Positions 24,701-33,834 of a DNA stretch of 64,000 nucleotides are shown piece after piece. The stretch comes from Kocuria rosea subsp. polaris (lineage in GTDB: Bacteria > Actinomycetota > Actinomycetes > Actinomycetales > Micrococcaceae): positions 413,889-477,888 of the forward strand of contig NZ_LQBK01000004.1 of the NCBI RefSeq assembly GCF_001483755.1, written 5' to 3'. How positions within the stretch are numbered: the stretch's first letter is position 1; each line of letters begins with the position of its first letter. Both the position numbers and the translations under genes were made by a program. The notes under the pieces were generated by a model. The model searched no databases, was not told the DNA's origin, and saw nothing but the letters and a program-made list of their open reading frames with translations.

Positions 24701-26218
24701 ATGACCACTCTGCTGACGCCCCGCCCCACGGCCGGTGCGCGCGAATGGGCCGCGCTCGCGGTCCTGATGATGCCCGTCCTGCTCGTGTCGGTCGACAACA
24801 CGGCCCTGAGCTTCGCGCTGCCCACCATCTCCCAGGCGCTGCACCCCACCGGGGCGCAGCTGCTGTGGATCGTGGACGTCTATCCCCTCGTGCTCGCCGG
24901 CCTGCTCATCCCCATGGGGTCCCTGGGGGACCGGATCGGCCGCCGGCGGCTGCTGCTGATCGGCGGCACGGGCTTCGCCGCCGTCTCCGCGGCGTCGGCC
25001 TTCGCGCCCACCGCCGAACTGCTGGTGGCCGGGCGGGCCGCGATGGGGCTCTTCGGCGCGATGCTGATGCCGGCCACCCTGTCCTTGCTGCGCAACATCT
25101 TCCTGGACCCGGGCCAGCGCCGGATCGCGATCGCGGTGTGGGCCGGCGGCTTCAGCGGCGGCGCCGCGCTCGGGCCGATCGTCGGCGGCTTCCTGCTCAA
25201 CCACTTCTGGTGGGGCTCGGTGTTCCTGATGTCCGTGCCGGTGCTGCTGCCGCTGCTCGTGCTCGGCCCCGTCCTGGTGCCGGAGTCGCGCGACCCCCGG
25301 CCCGGGCCCGTGGACGTCCCCTCCGTGCTGCTCGCCATGCTGGCCATGACCCCGGTGGTGTACGGCGTCAAGGCGGCGACGGCCTCCGGGGAGCTGTTCC
25401 ACGGCCTGCTCAGCGCGGCCTTCGGCGTGCTGGCCGGTGTGCTCTTCGTCCGGCGCCAGGCGGTCCTGGCGCACCCGATGCTCGACCTCGCCCTGTTCCG
25501 GCTCCCGGGCTTCCGGGGCGGGGTGACCGTCAACGTGCTCGGCAACGTGGGGCTCTACGGGTTCCTGTTCATGCTGACCCAGTACCTGCAGCTCGTGGTC
25601 GGCCTGGACCCGATGAGCGCCGGCCTGACCATGGTCCCCGGCCTCGTCCTCACGGTCCTCGCCGGCTTCCTGGCCGTGCGGGCCGTGCAGTGGCTGAGCC
25701 CGCGGACCGTGATCACCGCGGGGATGCTCCTGTCCGCGGCCGGCTTCCTCGTGGTCGCCCTCGCCGATCTCTCCGCGACCGCCGGCGCCGTGGTGGTCCT
25801 CATGGCCTTCTGCCTGGTCGGCACCGGCATCGGGCTCGCCGAGACGCTCTCCAACGACCTGGTGCTCACGGCCGCGCCGCCGCACAAGGCCGGGGCCGCC
25901 TCGGCGATCTCGGAGACCGGCTACGAGGTCGGTGCAGTGCTGGGCACGGCCGTGCTCGGCGGGCTGCTGACCGCGTTCTACCAGCGTCACCTCGATCTGC
26001 CCACGGCGCTGGAGCCCGGCTCCTCCGCAGCGGCGCACGAGACCCTCGGCGGGGCCGTCGAGATCGCGGAGGGTGCGGGGGCGCTCGGTCCCGCCGTGCG
26101 GGAGGCCGCCTTCGCGGCCTTCACTGCGGGCATGCACTGGACGGCGCTGGTCATGACGGCCGTGGTGGTCCTGGCCGCGTTCACGGTCGCCCGCGTGCTG
26201 CGGCCAACCACGCGCTGA
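24701..26218 (+). CDS. DHA2-family (QacA/SmvA-like) multidrug MFS exporter
   Basis: A 505-residue proton antiporter with about 14 membrane segments. Motif A is GSLGDRIGRRRLLLIGG in the loop after segment two. The conserved Asp of the first helix region is seen in LLVSVDNTALSFALPTIS, and ALGPIVGGFLL resembles antiporter motif C. The best relatives by eye are the DHA2 drug exporters (SmvA, QacA), which pump out cationic dyes, biocides and antibiotics. CGGAGG precedes the ATG by six bases. It is controlled by the divergent TetR gene. Confidence 0.93.
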   Translation: MTTLLTPRPTAGAREWAALAVLMMPVLLVSVDNTALSFALPTISQALHPTGAQLLWIVDVYPLVLAGLLIPMGSLGDRIGRRRLLLIGGTGFAAVSAASAFAPTAELLVAGRAAMGLFGAMLMPATLSLLRNIFLDPGQRRIAIAVWAGGFSGGAALGPIVGGFLLNHFWWGSVFLMSVPVLLPLLVLGPVLVPESRDPRPGPVDVPSVLLAMLAMTPVVYGVKAATASGELFHGLLSAAFGVLAGVLFVRRQAVLAHPMLDLALFRLPGFRGGVTVNVLGNVGLYGFLFMLTQYLQLVVGLDPMSAGLTMVPGLVLTVLAGFLAVRAVQWLSPRTVITAGMLLSAAGFLVVALADLSATAGAVVVLMAFCLVGTGIGLAETLSNDLVLTAAPPHKAGAASAISETGYEVGAVLGTAVLGGLLTAFYQRHLDLPTALEPGSSAAAHETLGGAVEIAEGAGALGPAVREAAFAAFTAGMHWTALVMTAVVVLAAFTVARVLRPTTR

Positions 26219-26338
26219 CCTGCCCGCCGCAGGGGCCGGGACGCCGCAGCACGCCGGCGGCGCTCCACGGAGCCCCGGGGCCGTAGGCTCGGCGGCAGGG
26301 GCTGGTCCGGCCCTTCGGGAACGGAAGGAGTGGTCACC

Positions 26339-26863
26339 ATGACGCCGCAGGACCTGTTCGAGGACGCCGCCCGCCGCCCGTCCCAGGTGGCCGAGCACGT
26401 GCTCGAGGACATCTCGCCGGAGGTGCTGAACACCATGCCGGGAGGGACCGCGAACTCCGTGGCCTGGCTGGTGTGGCACGCGGCCCGCCAGCAGGACGCG
26501 CAGGTAGCCCGGCTCGCCGGTGCCGAGGAGGTGTGGACCGCGGAGGGCTGGAGCGGGCGGTTCGGCCTCGACCTCCCCGACTCCTCCATGGGCTTCGGCC
26601 ACGGCCCGGAGGACGTCGCGCGGGTGCGTGTGGCGTCCCCCGACGTGCTGCGGGGCTACCTCGACGCGGTGGTCGAGCGCACCGTGGCCTACGTGCACGG
26701 GCTCACCGACGCCCAGCTCGACGACGTGGTGGACCGGTCCTGGAGCCCGCCCGTCACCCGCGGCGTGCGCCTGGTCAGCACGGTCGACGACGCCGCGCAG
26801 CACCTCGGCCAGGCCGCCTACGTCCGGGGGCTGCTCGACGACGGGTGGTCCGGGCCCTACTGA
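26339..26863 (+). CDS. DinB-superfamily protein (DUF664-like)
   Basis: A 174-residue four-helix-bundle protein of the DinB/DUF664 group, a family that includes mycothiol- and bacillithiol-dependent transferases. The metal-binding histidines of the fold are seen in AWLVWHAARQQDAQ and near the end in DDAAQHLGQAAYVRG. The ATG at 26339 has AAGGAG eight bases before it and is preferred to the GTG at 26330, which would overlap that site. Reaction and substrate are unknown. It stands alone between the MFS gene and a hairpin. Confidence 0.8.
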   Translation: MTPQDLFEDAARRPSQVAEHVLEDISPEVLNTMPGGTANSVAWLVWHAARQQDAQVARLAGAEEVWTAEGWSGRFGLDLPDSSMGFGHGPEDVARVRVASPDVLRGYLDAVVERTVAYVHGLTDAQLDDVVDRSWSPPVTRGVRLVSTVDDAAQHLGQAAYVRGLLDDGWSGPY

Positions 26864-26879
26864 CCGTTCCTCCCGGTGG

Positions 26880-26928
26880 CTCTCGTCCGTGAGGGCCCCG
26901 CGCGGGAGCGCTCCGCCCGGGGCGAGAG
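26880..26928 (+). terminator. Candidate terminator after the DinB gene
   Basis: CTCTCG (26880-26885) pairs with CGAGAG (26923-26928), and directly inside it CCCCG (26896-26900) pairs with CGGGG (26918-26922), leaving a ten-base bulge. GGAGC/GCTCC forms the tip. It follows the DinB stop at 26863 and is trailed by GTTTGCGTTTG, a weak T-rich stretch. The rest of the gap to 27098 is the leader of the peptidase gene, where I see no recognisable riboswitch. Confidence 0.4.
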
Positions 26929-27097
26929 AGTTTGCGTTTGCATAAAGTCGTCGTGTGACAAGGCGCCGATGAGGGGACGGCGGATCCCTCGGTCACGACC
27001 GGTTGTTCACTTAAGCTGATGCCGCGGGGCGACAGCGCCCCGATCATCTGCACGATCTTCTCGTCGCCGTCCGCGACATCCTGGGGGAAACACCGTC

Positions 27098-28948
27098 ATG
27101 CCCCGCGACTCCTCTCGCCGCCCTGCTCCCACCGGTCTGCGCCACCGCGCGTCCTCGCCGGTCACCGCCCTCACCGCGTTCTCGGCCCTCGTGGCCGTCA
27201 GCGTGGCCGTCAGCGCGGGCATCGCACCGGAGGCCGGCGAGGACCGGGGGACCTCGGCCTTCGGCGCCCCGGCGGCCTCCGCGGAGCGGGCGGAGCACTC
27301 GAACAGCCGGTGGAGCCTGCTCGCGGCCGGCCAGGAGCAGGAGGCCCCTCCGGCCCGCCCGGTGCGGGAGGACCGCGCCGTCTCGCCCGTGCGGGACGGC
27401 GGCGAGGGGAAGGGCTCCTGGCGGGCCGGGACCGGGCGCGGTGACGGCGGTCGCGAGTCCGCGTCGACCGTGCGCCCGGGCCGGCAGGCGCCGAAGCTGT
27501 ACCAGGGCGAGCTGCCCGTCAACACGATCATCGCGCCGACCCGGCCCGGCGCCGTGCTGCCCGGCGGGCAGTTCGGCTGGCGGATCGCCCCCGACCGCGG
27601 CGGGCGCGAGTTCCACAACGGCACCGACGTCTCGGCCGCGCCCGGACTGCCGGTCGTCGCCGCCCTCGACGGTGTGGTGACGGCCGTGTTCTGGGACGTC
27701 TGGGGCGGCAACCGGGTGGAGGTCACCCACGCGGACGGGATCAGGACCACCTACAACCACCTCGAGGACGTCCAGGTGCGGACCGGTGACCGGCTCGCCG
27801 CCTCCGAGCAGCTCGGCACGGTCGGTGCCACCGGCGTCCGGGTCACGGGCCCGCACCTGCACTTCGAGACCTGGGTGGACGGCCAGGCGGTCGACCCCCA
27901 GTCCTTCGACTGGGTCGACGGCATGCGCGTCATTCCCGCCTCCCGCAGCAAGTACTCCCTCGAGGTTCCCGTGCCGGACGCGGTCGAGGACCCGGCCGCG
28001 CAGAAGGCCGAGGCCGCCCGGAAGAAGGCCGACGCCGCGAAGAAGGCGGAGGCCGCGAAGAGAGCGCAGGCCGCGCAGAAGTCCGAGGTCGCGAAGAAGC
28101 AGGCGAAGGCCGCCGAGAAGGCGGCCGCGGTCAAGAGGGCCGAGGCGGCGAAGAAGGCCGAGGCGGCCCGGAAGACCGAGGCGGCGAAGAGGGCGGACGC
28201 GGCGAAGCGGGCCGAGGCGGCGAAGAAGCAGGCGGACGCCGCGCAGCGGGCGGAGCACGAGCAGAACGGCACCACCGAGCGGCCGGGGCGGCCGGTGGGG
28301 GACCCGCCGGCACCGGCGGCCCCGGTGGTGTCCGCTCCTTCCGCCGCTCCCGTGGAGGCCGACCCCGTCGTCCCCGCTCCGGCCCCGCCGGCCGGAGTGG
28401 ACCCTGCGCTGCCCCCTGCCGTGCCGGCCCCCGGGCAGCAGCCCGTGCCGGCGCCGGACCGTGAGCCGGTGACGGTCCCCGACCCGGTGACGGTCCCCGA
28501 CCCCGTGTCGGTCCCCGACCCGGAGCCCGAGCTGGAACCGGGAGTCGCGCCACGGGTTCCCGACGCGGTGCGGGACACCGACGGGGACGGGACGCTCGAC
28601 ACGGAGGACCCCGACATCGACAACGACGGCACCCCCAACGAGCTGGACGACGACATCGACGGGGACGGGATCCCCGACGTCGTCGATCCCGACCTGGACG
28701 GGGACGGCCTGCGCAACGAGGAGGATCCGGACCGCGACGGGGACGGGATCCCGAACGACAAGGACGCGGAGCCGGACACCCCGGCGCCCACGGCGGCGGC
28801 CGGCGCCACCGCCGACGCCGGCGAGGCCGCAGACCCGGCCGGACCGGCCGGGGCGGCCGGTCCGGAGGAGGCCGCCGGTGCCGCCGCGGCCGCTCCGGCG
28901 GCCGGGTCCGTGCCGGCGGCCGGTGCGGACGAGGCGGGCGGCCTCTGA
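27098..28948 (+). CDS. Exported M23 (LytM) peptidase with Lys/Ala-rich and TSP3-like regions
   Basis: A 616-residue cell-wall protein. A basic N-terminus and hydrophobic stretch (residues 20-45) export or anchor it. Residues about 155-270 are an M23 zinc peptidase: FGWRIAP, FHNGTDVSA (metal H and D), a third His in VTHADG and the metal HLH of GPHLHFE are all present, so it should cleave peptidoglycan cross-bridges. Residues 293-387 are Lys/Ala-rich repeats (KAEAAKK-type), probably a long helix able to bind anionic polymer. Residues 390-490 are Pro-rich. Residues 492-557 hold Asp-rich thrombospondin type 3-like calcium repeats (DTDGDGTLDTEDPDIDNDG). The last 60 residues are Ala/Pro/Gly-rich. 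GGGGGA precedes the ATG. Confidence 0.88.
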   Translation: MPRDSSRRPAPTGLRHRASSPVTALTAFSALVAVSVAVSAGIAPEAGEDRGTSAFGAPAASAERAEHSNSRWSLLAAGQEQEAPPARPVREDRAVSPVRDGGEGKGSWRAGTGRGDGGRESASTVRPGRQAPKLYQGELPVNTIIAPTRPGAVLPGGQFGWRIAPDRGGREFHNGTDVSAAPGLPVVAALDGVVTAVFWDVWGGNRVEVTHADGIRTTYNHLEDVQVRTGDRLAASEQLGTVGATGVRVTGPHLHFETWVDGQAVDPQSFDWVDGMRVIPASRSKYSLEVPVPDAVEDPAAQKAEAARKKADAAKKAEAAKRAQAAQKSEVAKKQAKAAEKAAAVKRAEAAKKAEAARKTEAAKRADAAKRAEAAKKQADAAQRAEHEQNGTTERPGRPVGDPPAPAAPVVSAPSAAPVEADPVVPAPAPPAGVDPALPPAVPAPGQQPVPAPDREPVTVPDPVTVPDPVSVPDPEPELEPGVAPRVPDAVRDTDGDGTLDTEDPDIDNDGTPNELDDDIDGDGIPDVVDPDLDGDGLRNEEDPDRDGDGIPNDKDAEPDTPAPTAAAGATADAGEAADPAGPAGAAGPEEAAGAAAAAPAAGSVPAAGADEAGGL

Positions 28949-29058
28949 CGCCCGGCCCGGAGTTATGCAGGTGTGACAAGGGCTTTCGCGGCGCCCTGCG
29001 CCGGGCGGACTAGAATCTGCCTCCGGGCCGACACATTCTTCGCGCAGGAGCGGGAGCC

Positions 29059-30486
29059 ATGAGCACCACCGATCACGGTGCGCCGGGCGACGGGACGGCC
29101 AGGGCGCTCCGGGAACTCCGGGACCGCCTCACAGGGGGACTGGTCGAGCCGGGGGACCCCGACTACGACAGGGCCCGCCGGGTCTGGAACGGCCTGGTCG
29201 ACGTCCGCCCCCGGGCTGTCGTGCGAGCCGGCGACGTCGGCGACATCGACCTCGTCCTGGCCGCGGCGCAGCGCACGCGGCTGCCGCTGGCGGTGCGGGG
29301 CGGTGGACACGGGGTGGCGGGCCACGGCACGGTCGAGGGTGGCCTGGTGCTGGACCTGGGGCGGCTGCGGGGCGTCGTCGTCGACCCCGCGAACCAGCTC
29401 GTGAGCGTGGACCCCGGCACCACGGTCGCCGGGCTCGACCGTGCCACGGTCCGGCACGGTCTCGCGGTCCCCGGCGGCCTCGTCGGCGCCGCCGGCGTGG
29501 CCGGACTCACCCTGGGCGGGGGCATGGGCTGGCTGACCCGCAGCAACGGGCTGACGCTCGACAACCTGGACTCCGCCGACGTCGTGACCGCCGCCGGCGA
29601 CCACCTGCACGCCAGCGAGGAGGAGAACGCCGGGCTCTTCTGGGGCCTGCGCGGCGGCGGCGGCAACCTCGGGGTGGCCTCCTCCTTCACCTTCAGGGCC
29701 CGCCGGCTGCCCTCCGCCGTGCTCGCGGGGAACCTCTACTACCGCAGGCCGCACTGGCGGGACGCCCTGAGCGCCTTCGCCGAGTGGTCGCGCGGTCTGC
29801 CGGACGAGATGAACCCGGTGCTCAGCTTCGCGATCCCGCCGCCGGGGGCCGGGATGGGCGACGAGCCGGTGCTGACCGTGGGCTTCTGCTGGGCCTCCGA
29901 GAACCACGCCGCCGGCCTGGACGTCGTCGACGGGCTGCGGGAGGACGCTCCGCCCGACGCCGAGGAGAAGGGGCCGACACCGTGGCTCGCCTGGCAGGGG
30001 GCCAGGGACGGCGCCTTCCCCAGGGGTTCGCACGGCCACTGGCGGAACGTGCCCTTCTCCCGGCTGGACGGTGAGGTCGTCGACGTCCTCGCCGGCCTGG
30101 CCTCCGGGATCACGTGCCGGGGCGCCGGCATCGACGTCCACCACCTCGAGGGCGCGTTCGGGCGGGTGCCGGAGGAGGCCACCGCCTTCCCCAACCGCTC
30201 CGCGCGGTACTGGCTGACGGTCTACGGCGTCCGGCACGACCCCGCCGACGACGAGCTCCTCGCCGGCTTCGTCCAAACGGTGCGGAACGGGATGCAGCCG
30301 TTCGCCGAGCACGGGGAGTACGTCAACCTCATGGGCCCGGACGCCGAGCTCGGGGGCGACCTCCCGGAGGCGGCGCGTTGGGCCTACGGGCGGGAGAAGC
30401 ACCAGCGGCTGGCCGCCCTCAAGGACCGCTACGACCCCGGGAACCTCTTCCGGCACAACCTCAACGTCGAGCCCCACCGGCCCTGA
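29059..30486 (+). CDS. FAD-linked (BBE-like) oxidoreductase
   Basis: A 475-residue PCMH-type flavoprotein. The FAD-binding domain shows LPLAVRGGGHGVAGHG, with the His that is covalently attached to FAD in many relatives, and VGAAGVAGLTLGGGMGWLTR. The second covalent residue (Cys in bicovalent members) is replaced in this stretch, so only single attachment is expected. The C-terminal BBE segment YDPGNLFRHNLNVEP is intact. Such enzymes oxidise alcohols or sugars and reduce O2 to peroxide; the substrate is unknown. A TAGAAT hexamer at 29011-29016 could be its -10 element. CGGGAG precedes the ATG. Confidence 0.88.
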   Translation: MSTTDHGAPGDGTARALRELRDRLTGGLVEPGDPDYDRARRVWNGLVDVRPRAVVRAGDVGDIDLVLAAAQRTRLPLAVRGGGHGVAGHGTVEGGLVLDLGRLRGVVVDPANQLVSVDPGTTVAGLDRATVRHGLAVPGGLVGAAGVAGLTLGGGMGWLTRSNGLTLDNLDSADVVTAAGDHLHASEEENAGLFWGLRGGGGNLGVASSFTFRARRLPSAVLAGNLYYRRPHWRDALSAFAEWSRGLPDEMNPVLSFAIPPPGAGMGDEPVLTVGFCWASENHAAGLDVVDGLREDAPPDAEEKGPTPWLAWQGARDGAFPRGSHGHWRNVPFSRLDGEVVDVLAGLASGITCRGAGIDVHHLEGAFGRVPEEATAFPNRSARYWLTVYGVRHDPADDELLAGFVQTVRNGMQPFAEHGEYVNLMGPDAELGGDLPEAARWAYGREKHQRLAALKDRYDPGNLFRHNLNVEPHRP

Positions 30487-30636
30487 GCGTGCCGCGGCCG
30501 GGACCGCACGGCGCGGGCGCCCGGCGCACCCGCCTCCGTCATCTCCGGGCGATGTCGGCGACCGCCCTTCCCCGGCCGCGGGCGCGGCACTACGGTCGAC
30601 AGTCCAGAGACCCCGCGTTCCCGGGAGGCGCACCGC

Positions 30637-30921
30637 ATGCCGATCTACGAGTACCGCTGCCCGGACTGCGGCGTCTTCGAGAAGCTGCTGGGGATGGGCG
30701 CCGCCGCGCGCGAGCGCACCTGTCCCGGCTGCGGGGCCCCGGCGCGGCGGCTGATGAGCGCGGCCGGGCTCTCCCGGGCCGGCACCCCCGCGGCCCGGCT
30801 GATCGAGCGCACCGAGCGCACCGCCGCCGAGCCCGTCGTCGTCGCCGCACCCCCGCCCGGTGCCCGCGGCGCGGCCCGGACCACCGGCAACCCCCTCCAC
30901 CGCAGACTTCCCCGGCCCTGA
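30637..30921 (+). CDS. FmdB-family zinc-ribbon protein
   Basis: A 94-residue protein. Residues 1-45 are the FmdB zinc ribbon (MPIYEYRCPDCGVFEKL and CPGCGAPARRLMSA), with two CxxC pairs to bind one zinc ion. The rest is Pro/Ala-rich and disordered. FmdB was named as a putative regulator of formamidase. Here it lies 52 bp upstream of a formamidase gene, which fits that association. GGGAGG precedes the ATG at 30637. Confidence 0.9.
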   Translation: MPIYEYRCPDCGVFEKLLGMGAAARERTCPGCGAPARRLMSAAGLSRAGTPAARLIERTERTAAEPVVVAAPPPGARGAARTTGNPLHRRLPRP

Positions 30922-30973
30922 GAGGCGCCCCGACCGAGCACCACTTCGCACACCGCAGCCTAGGAGGCACGTC

Positions 30974-32227
30974 ATGCCGGAGCTCATCTTTCCCCTGGAC
31001 TCGTCCCGGCCGTTCGAGGACCAGCAGCTGGTGGGGCACAACCGGTGGCACCCGGAGATCCCTCCGGTGGCGACCGTGCGACCCGGGGACACGTTCCGGG
31101 TGCACTGCCGGGAGTGGTTCGACGGCGCGATCGTCAACGACGACTCCGCCGAGGACATCCTCAACGCGCCGCTGACCACAGTGCACAAGCTCTCCGGCCC
31201 GTTCGCGGTGGAGGGCGCGAAGCCGGGGGACCTGCTCGTCGTCGACATCCTCGACGTCGGCCCCGTCCCGCAGGAGGACTCCGGCCCGCTGGCCGGGCAG
31301 GGCTGGGGGTACACCGGCGTCTTCGCACGGTCCAACGGCGGGGGCTTCCTCACCGACCGCTTTCCGGACGCCTACAAGGCGATCTGGGACTTCCGCGGCC
31401 AGACGGCCACCTCCCGCCACGTCCCGGAGGTCTCGTTCACCGGCATCGTCCACCCCGGCCTGATGGGCACCGCACCCTCCGCCGAGCTGCTGGCCCGGTG
31501 GAACGCGCGCGAGGGGGCGCTCATCGCCACCGACCCGGACCGGGTCCCGCCCCTGGCGCTGCCGCCCGAGCCCGCGGACGCCCTGCTGGGCGGGGTCCCC
31601 GACGCCGACGTGGAGCGGGTCGCGGCGGAGGCCGCGCGCACCGCCCCGCCCCGGGAGAACGGCGGCAACCAGGACATCAAGAACCTCACCAAGGGCACCC
31701 GGGTCTTCTACCCCGTCTTCGTGGACGGCGCGAACTTCTCCGTGGGGGACCTGCACTTCTCCCAGGGCGACGGCGAGATCACGTTCTGCGGCGCCATCGA
31801 GATGGGCGGGTTCGTCGACTTCCACGTGGACGTCATCAAGGGCGGCATGGAGACCTACGGGGTCTCGGAGAACGCGATCTTCCTGCCGGGCAGGACGGAC
31901 CCGCAGTACAGCGAGTGGATCTCCTTCTCCGGCACCTCGGTGACGCTCGACGGCGAGCAGCGCTACCTCGACTCGCAGCTCTCCTACCAGCGGGCGTGCC
32001 TGCATGCCGTCGACTACCTCACGAAGTTCGGGTACTCCCCGGAGCAGGCCTACCTGCTGCTGGGCGCCGCGCCGATCGAGGGCCGGTTCTCCGGGGTGGT
32101 GGACATCCCCAACTCCTGCGCCACGGTGTACCTGCCCACCGCGATCTTCGACTTCGACATCCGGCCCTCCGCGGCCGGCCCGCACCAGGTGGACCCCGGC
32201 CGGGGCGCGCCGCACGCGGCGGCGTGA
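30974..32227 (+). CDS. fmdA: Formamidase/acetamidase (FmdA family)
   Basis: A 417-residue amidase of the FmdA/AmdA family that hydrolyses formamide or acetamide to ammonia and the acid. Family segments seen are LRV-type beta structure near the N-terminus, FTGIVHPGLMGTAPS, GGNQDIKNLTKGT, DLHFSQGDGEITFCGAIEMGG and GAAPIEGRFSGVVDIPNSCATV. Length is typical. The ATG at 30974 has AGGAGG six bases upstream, while the frame is open further upstream only through the overlapping fmdB-like gene. It likely shares a transcript with the zinc-ribbon gene. Nitrogen scavenging would suit a strain that also degrades purines. Confidence 0.93.
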   Translation: MPELIFPLDSSRPFEDQQLVGHNRWHPEIPPVATVRPGDTFRVHCREWFDGAIVNDDSAEDILNAPLTTVHKLSGPFAVEGAKPGDLLVVDILDVGPVPQEDSGPLAGQGWGYTGVFARSNGGGFLTDRFPDAYKAIWDFRGQTATSRHVPEVSFTGIVHPGLMGTAPSAELLARWNAREGALIATDPDRVPPLALPPEPADALLGGVPDADVERVAAEAARTAPPRENGGNQDIKNLTKGTRVFYPVFVDGANFSVGDLHFSQGDGEITFCGAIEMGGFVDFHVDVIKGGMETYGVSENAIFLPGRTDPQYSEWISFSGTSVTLDGEQRYLDSQLSYQRACLHAVDYLTKFGYSPEQAYLLLGAAPIEGRFSGVVDIPNSCATVYLPTAIFDFDIRPSAAGPHQVDPGRGAPHAAA

Positions 32228-32229
32228 GC

Positions 32230-33183
32230 TCAGGCGGCCCCGAGCGCGAGGTACAGCTCGACCACGGCGGTGGCCACGTCCTGGCCGCACGCCGCGGTGG
32301 GGTAGCCGGAGCCCAGCACGGCGATGTGGTGGGCCGTCCCGCCCGTGGCGGCCCGCCCCACGCTGTGGGTGTCCCACTGCCCGCCGGCGTCCGGGAGCCA
32401 CCCGTTCTTGACGAGGGAGTCCGTGGTGGCCGCCCCGCCCGCGCGGGGGCCGCCCACGCCCCACGTCTGGGACGGATGGCTGGGCCGCATCTGCTCCCGC
32501 AGCCAGGCGAGGTCCTCCTCGGGCAGCCAGTCCGCGCCGTGGACCACCGTGCCCAGCACGGCCAGCTGGTCGGAGGCCGTGGTCATGTTGTGGCCCCAGC
32601 CGCCCGAGGACCGGGTCGAGCTGACGCCCATGAGGTCGTAGGTCTCGTTGAGCTCGGCCTCCATGGCGGAGACCGTGGGGCCGAGCGCGCCGTAGAGGGC
32701 GGAGGTGGACTCGTTGCCGCTCTCGTGGACGCTGTTGCGGATCAGCTCCCGCTGCTGCGCGGTGAGCCGGCCGTCCCGCTCCGCGGCCAGGCGCATGGTG
32801 GTCAGGGCCAGCGGGACCTTCGAGAGGCTCGCCTCCATGCCGGACAGATCGGGGCGGTGGGCGAGGACCGTGCGGCCGTCCGGGTCCTGCACCAGCAGGC
32901 CGATCTCCGCGCCCACGGCCCCGCTCAGCCCGTCCAGGGCGGCGGTGAGGGCGCGCCGGTCGTCCTCCGCCGAGGGCCCGTTCGCCACGGCGAACGATCC
33001 GGCGCCCGCCGGGCCGCAGGAGGCGGGGACGGTCACCGAGGTGGTCCCGGGGACCTCGCCGCCCGGGGCGGCGGGGAGCGCGGCGGCGGGGACCGGGGCG
33101 CAGAGGCCCAGGAGCAGTGCGGCGGTCCCCAGGGTGCGGGCGGTCCTGCGGGGCACGGGATGGGATCGGGTCATGCCCTCCAT
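32230..33183 (-). CDS. Exported serine hydrolase, class A beta-lactamase fold
   Basis: A 317-residue exported protein with a signal peptide (TARTLGTAALLLGLCAPVPAAA). The active-site tetrad reads EASLSKVPLA (SxxK). The SDN-loop region is SGNESTSALYGALG, and the KTG triad is represented by KNGWLPD. This matches the actinobacterial serine-hydrolase relatives of class A beta-lactamases, whose substrate is generally unknown and need not be a beta-lactam. The start could be the ATG at 33183 or 33174; neither has an ideal ribosome site. It converges on fmdA with a two-base gap, and its start lies next to the hydrolase gene ending at 33227. Confidence 0.82.
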   Translation of the reverse strand: MEGMTRSHPVPRRTARTLGTAALLLGLCAPVPAAALPAAPGGEVPGTTSVTVPASCGPAGAGSFAVANGPSAEDDRRALTAALDGLSGAVGAEIGLLVQDPDGRTVLAHRPDLSGMEASLSKVPLALTTMRLAAERDGRLTAQQRELIRNSVHESGNESTSALYGALGPTVSAMEAELNETYDLMGVSSTRSSGGWGHNMTTASDQLAVLGTVVHGADWLPEEDLAWLREQMRPSHPSQTWGVGGPRAGGAATTDSLVKNGWLPDAGGQWDTHSVGRAATGGTAHHIAVLGSGYPTAACGQDVATAVVELYLALGAA

Positions 33184-33226
33184 GCTCTCGCACGGAGGCG
33201 ATTCTGCCGATCCGCCCGGCTCCGCC

Positions 33227-33760
33227 TCACGCAATGAGACCCCGGTCCGTCCAGGACGTCGGCAGGTGCCCTCCGGAGCGGAGCAGCACGAGTTCGGCCG
33301 AGGGCAGCTGCTCGGCGAGACAGTGCGCGTGGGCGGAGGGCACGACGTCGTCGTCCTCGGCGTGGACCAGGACGATCTCGAGGTCCGCGAGCGTCCGGCC
33401 CACGGTGGGGGGCAGGGCGAAGCCGCGCTCGTTCCAGTCCGGGTGCTGCGGGCACCAGCACGGGGCCGCCACGGTCACGACGCGCTGCAGCAGCGTGGGG
33501 ATCCGGTTGCACAGGAAGCGCAGGGCCTCGGACCCGCCGAGGGAGTGGCCCACGATCACCCAGGGCTCGTCCGGGATGGCGCGGACGGCCCGGCCGATCG
33601 CCTCCTGCCACAGCTCCGGATCGGGATTCTCCGGGCTCGGGAGGTCGGGGGCGACGAGGTCCGCGTCCGGCCACTGCCGCCGCACGGCCTCGAGCACCGG
33701 GTTTCCACCGGGGCCGGGCTGGAGTCCGGCCCCGTGCAGGAAGAGGATGCGCTGGACCAT
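33227..33760 (-). CDS. RBBP9/YdeN-type alpha/beta hydrolase
   Basis: A 177-residue small alpha/beta hydrolase. ILFLHGAGLQPGPGG begins the fold, the nucleophile elbow is IVGHSLGGSEALRFL, the acid is probably in VHAEDDDVVPSAHAH and the His is in LRSGGHLPTSW. Family members are serine hydrolases with poorly defined substrates. GAGGTGA precedes the ATG at 33760. It may be co-transcribed with the downstream serine-hydrolase gene, whose start lies 44 bp after its stop. Confidence 0.87.
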   Translation of the reverse strand: MVQRILFLHGAGLQPGPGGNPVLEAVRRQWPDADLVAPDLPSPENPDPELWQEAIGRAVRAIPDEPWVIVGHSLGGSEALRFLCNRIPTLLQRVVTVAAPCWCPQHPDWNERGFALPPTVGRTLADLEIVLVHAEDDDVVPSAHAHCLAEQLPSAELVLLRSGGHLPTSWTDRGLIA

Positions 33761-33834
33761 GGGTCACCTCGGGGGACGGGGGAGGTGACGGCGGATGCCG
33801 CCTCCACCAGCGTCCTCGCCGCCGCGGCGGGGTG

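Noticed and set aside
26864-27097. Possible c-di-AMP (ydaO-type) riboswitch before the M23 peptidase
   Set aside because: Such riboswitches often precede actinobacterial wall hydrolase genes, but the conserved GCUUAAUC, GGUGAAU and GAACCCGUCAGC-like blocks are not found here.
32230-33183. Beta-lactam resistance gene
   Set aside because: The fold is class A-like, but the SDN and KTG motifs are altered (SGN/NES-type and KNG) and such exported relatives are often not beta-lactamases, so resistance is not claimed.
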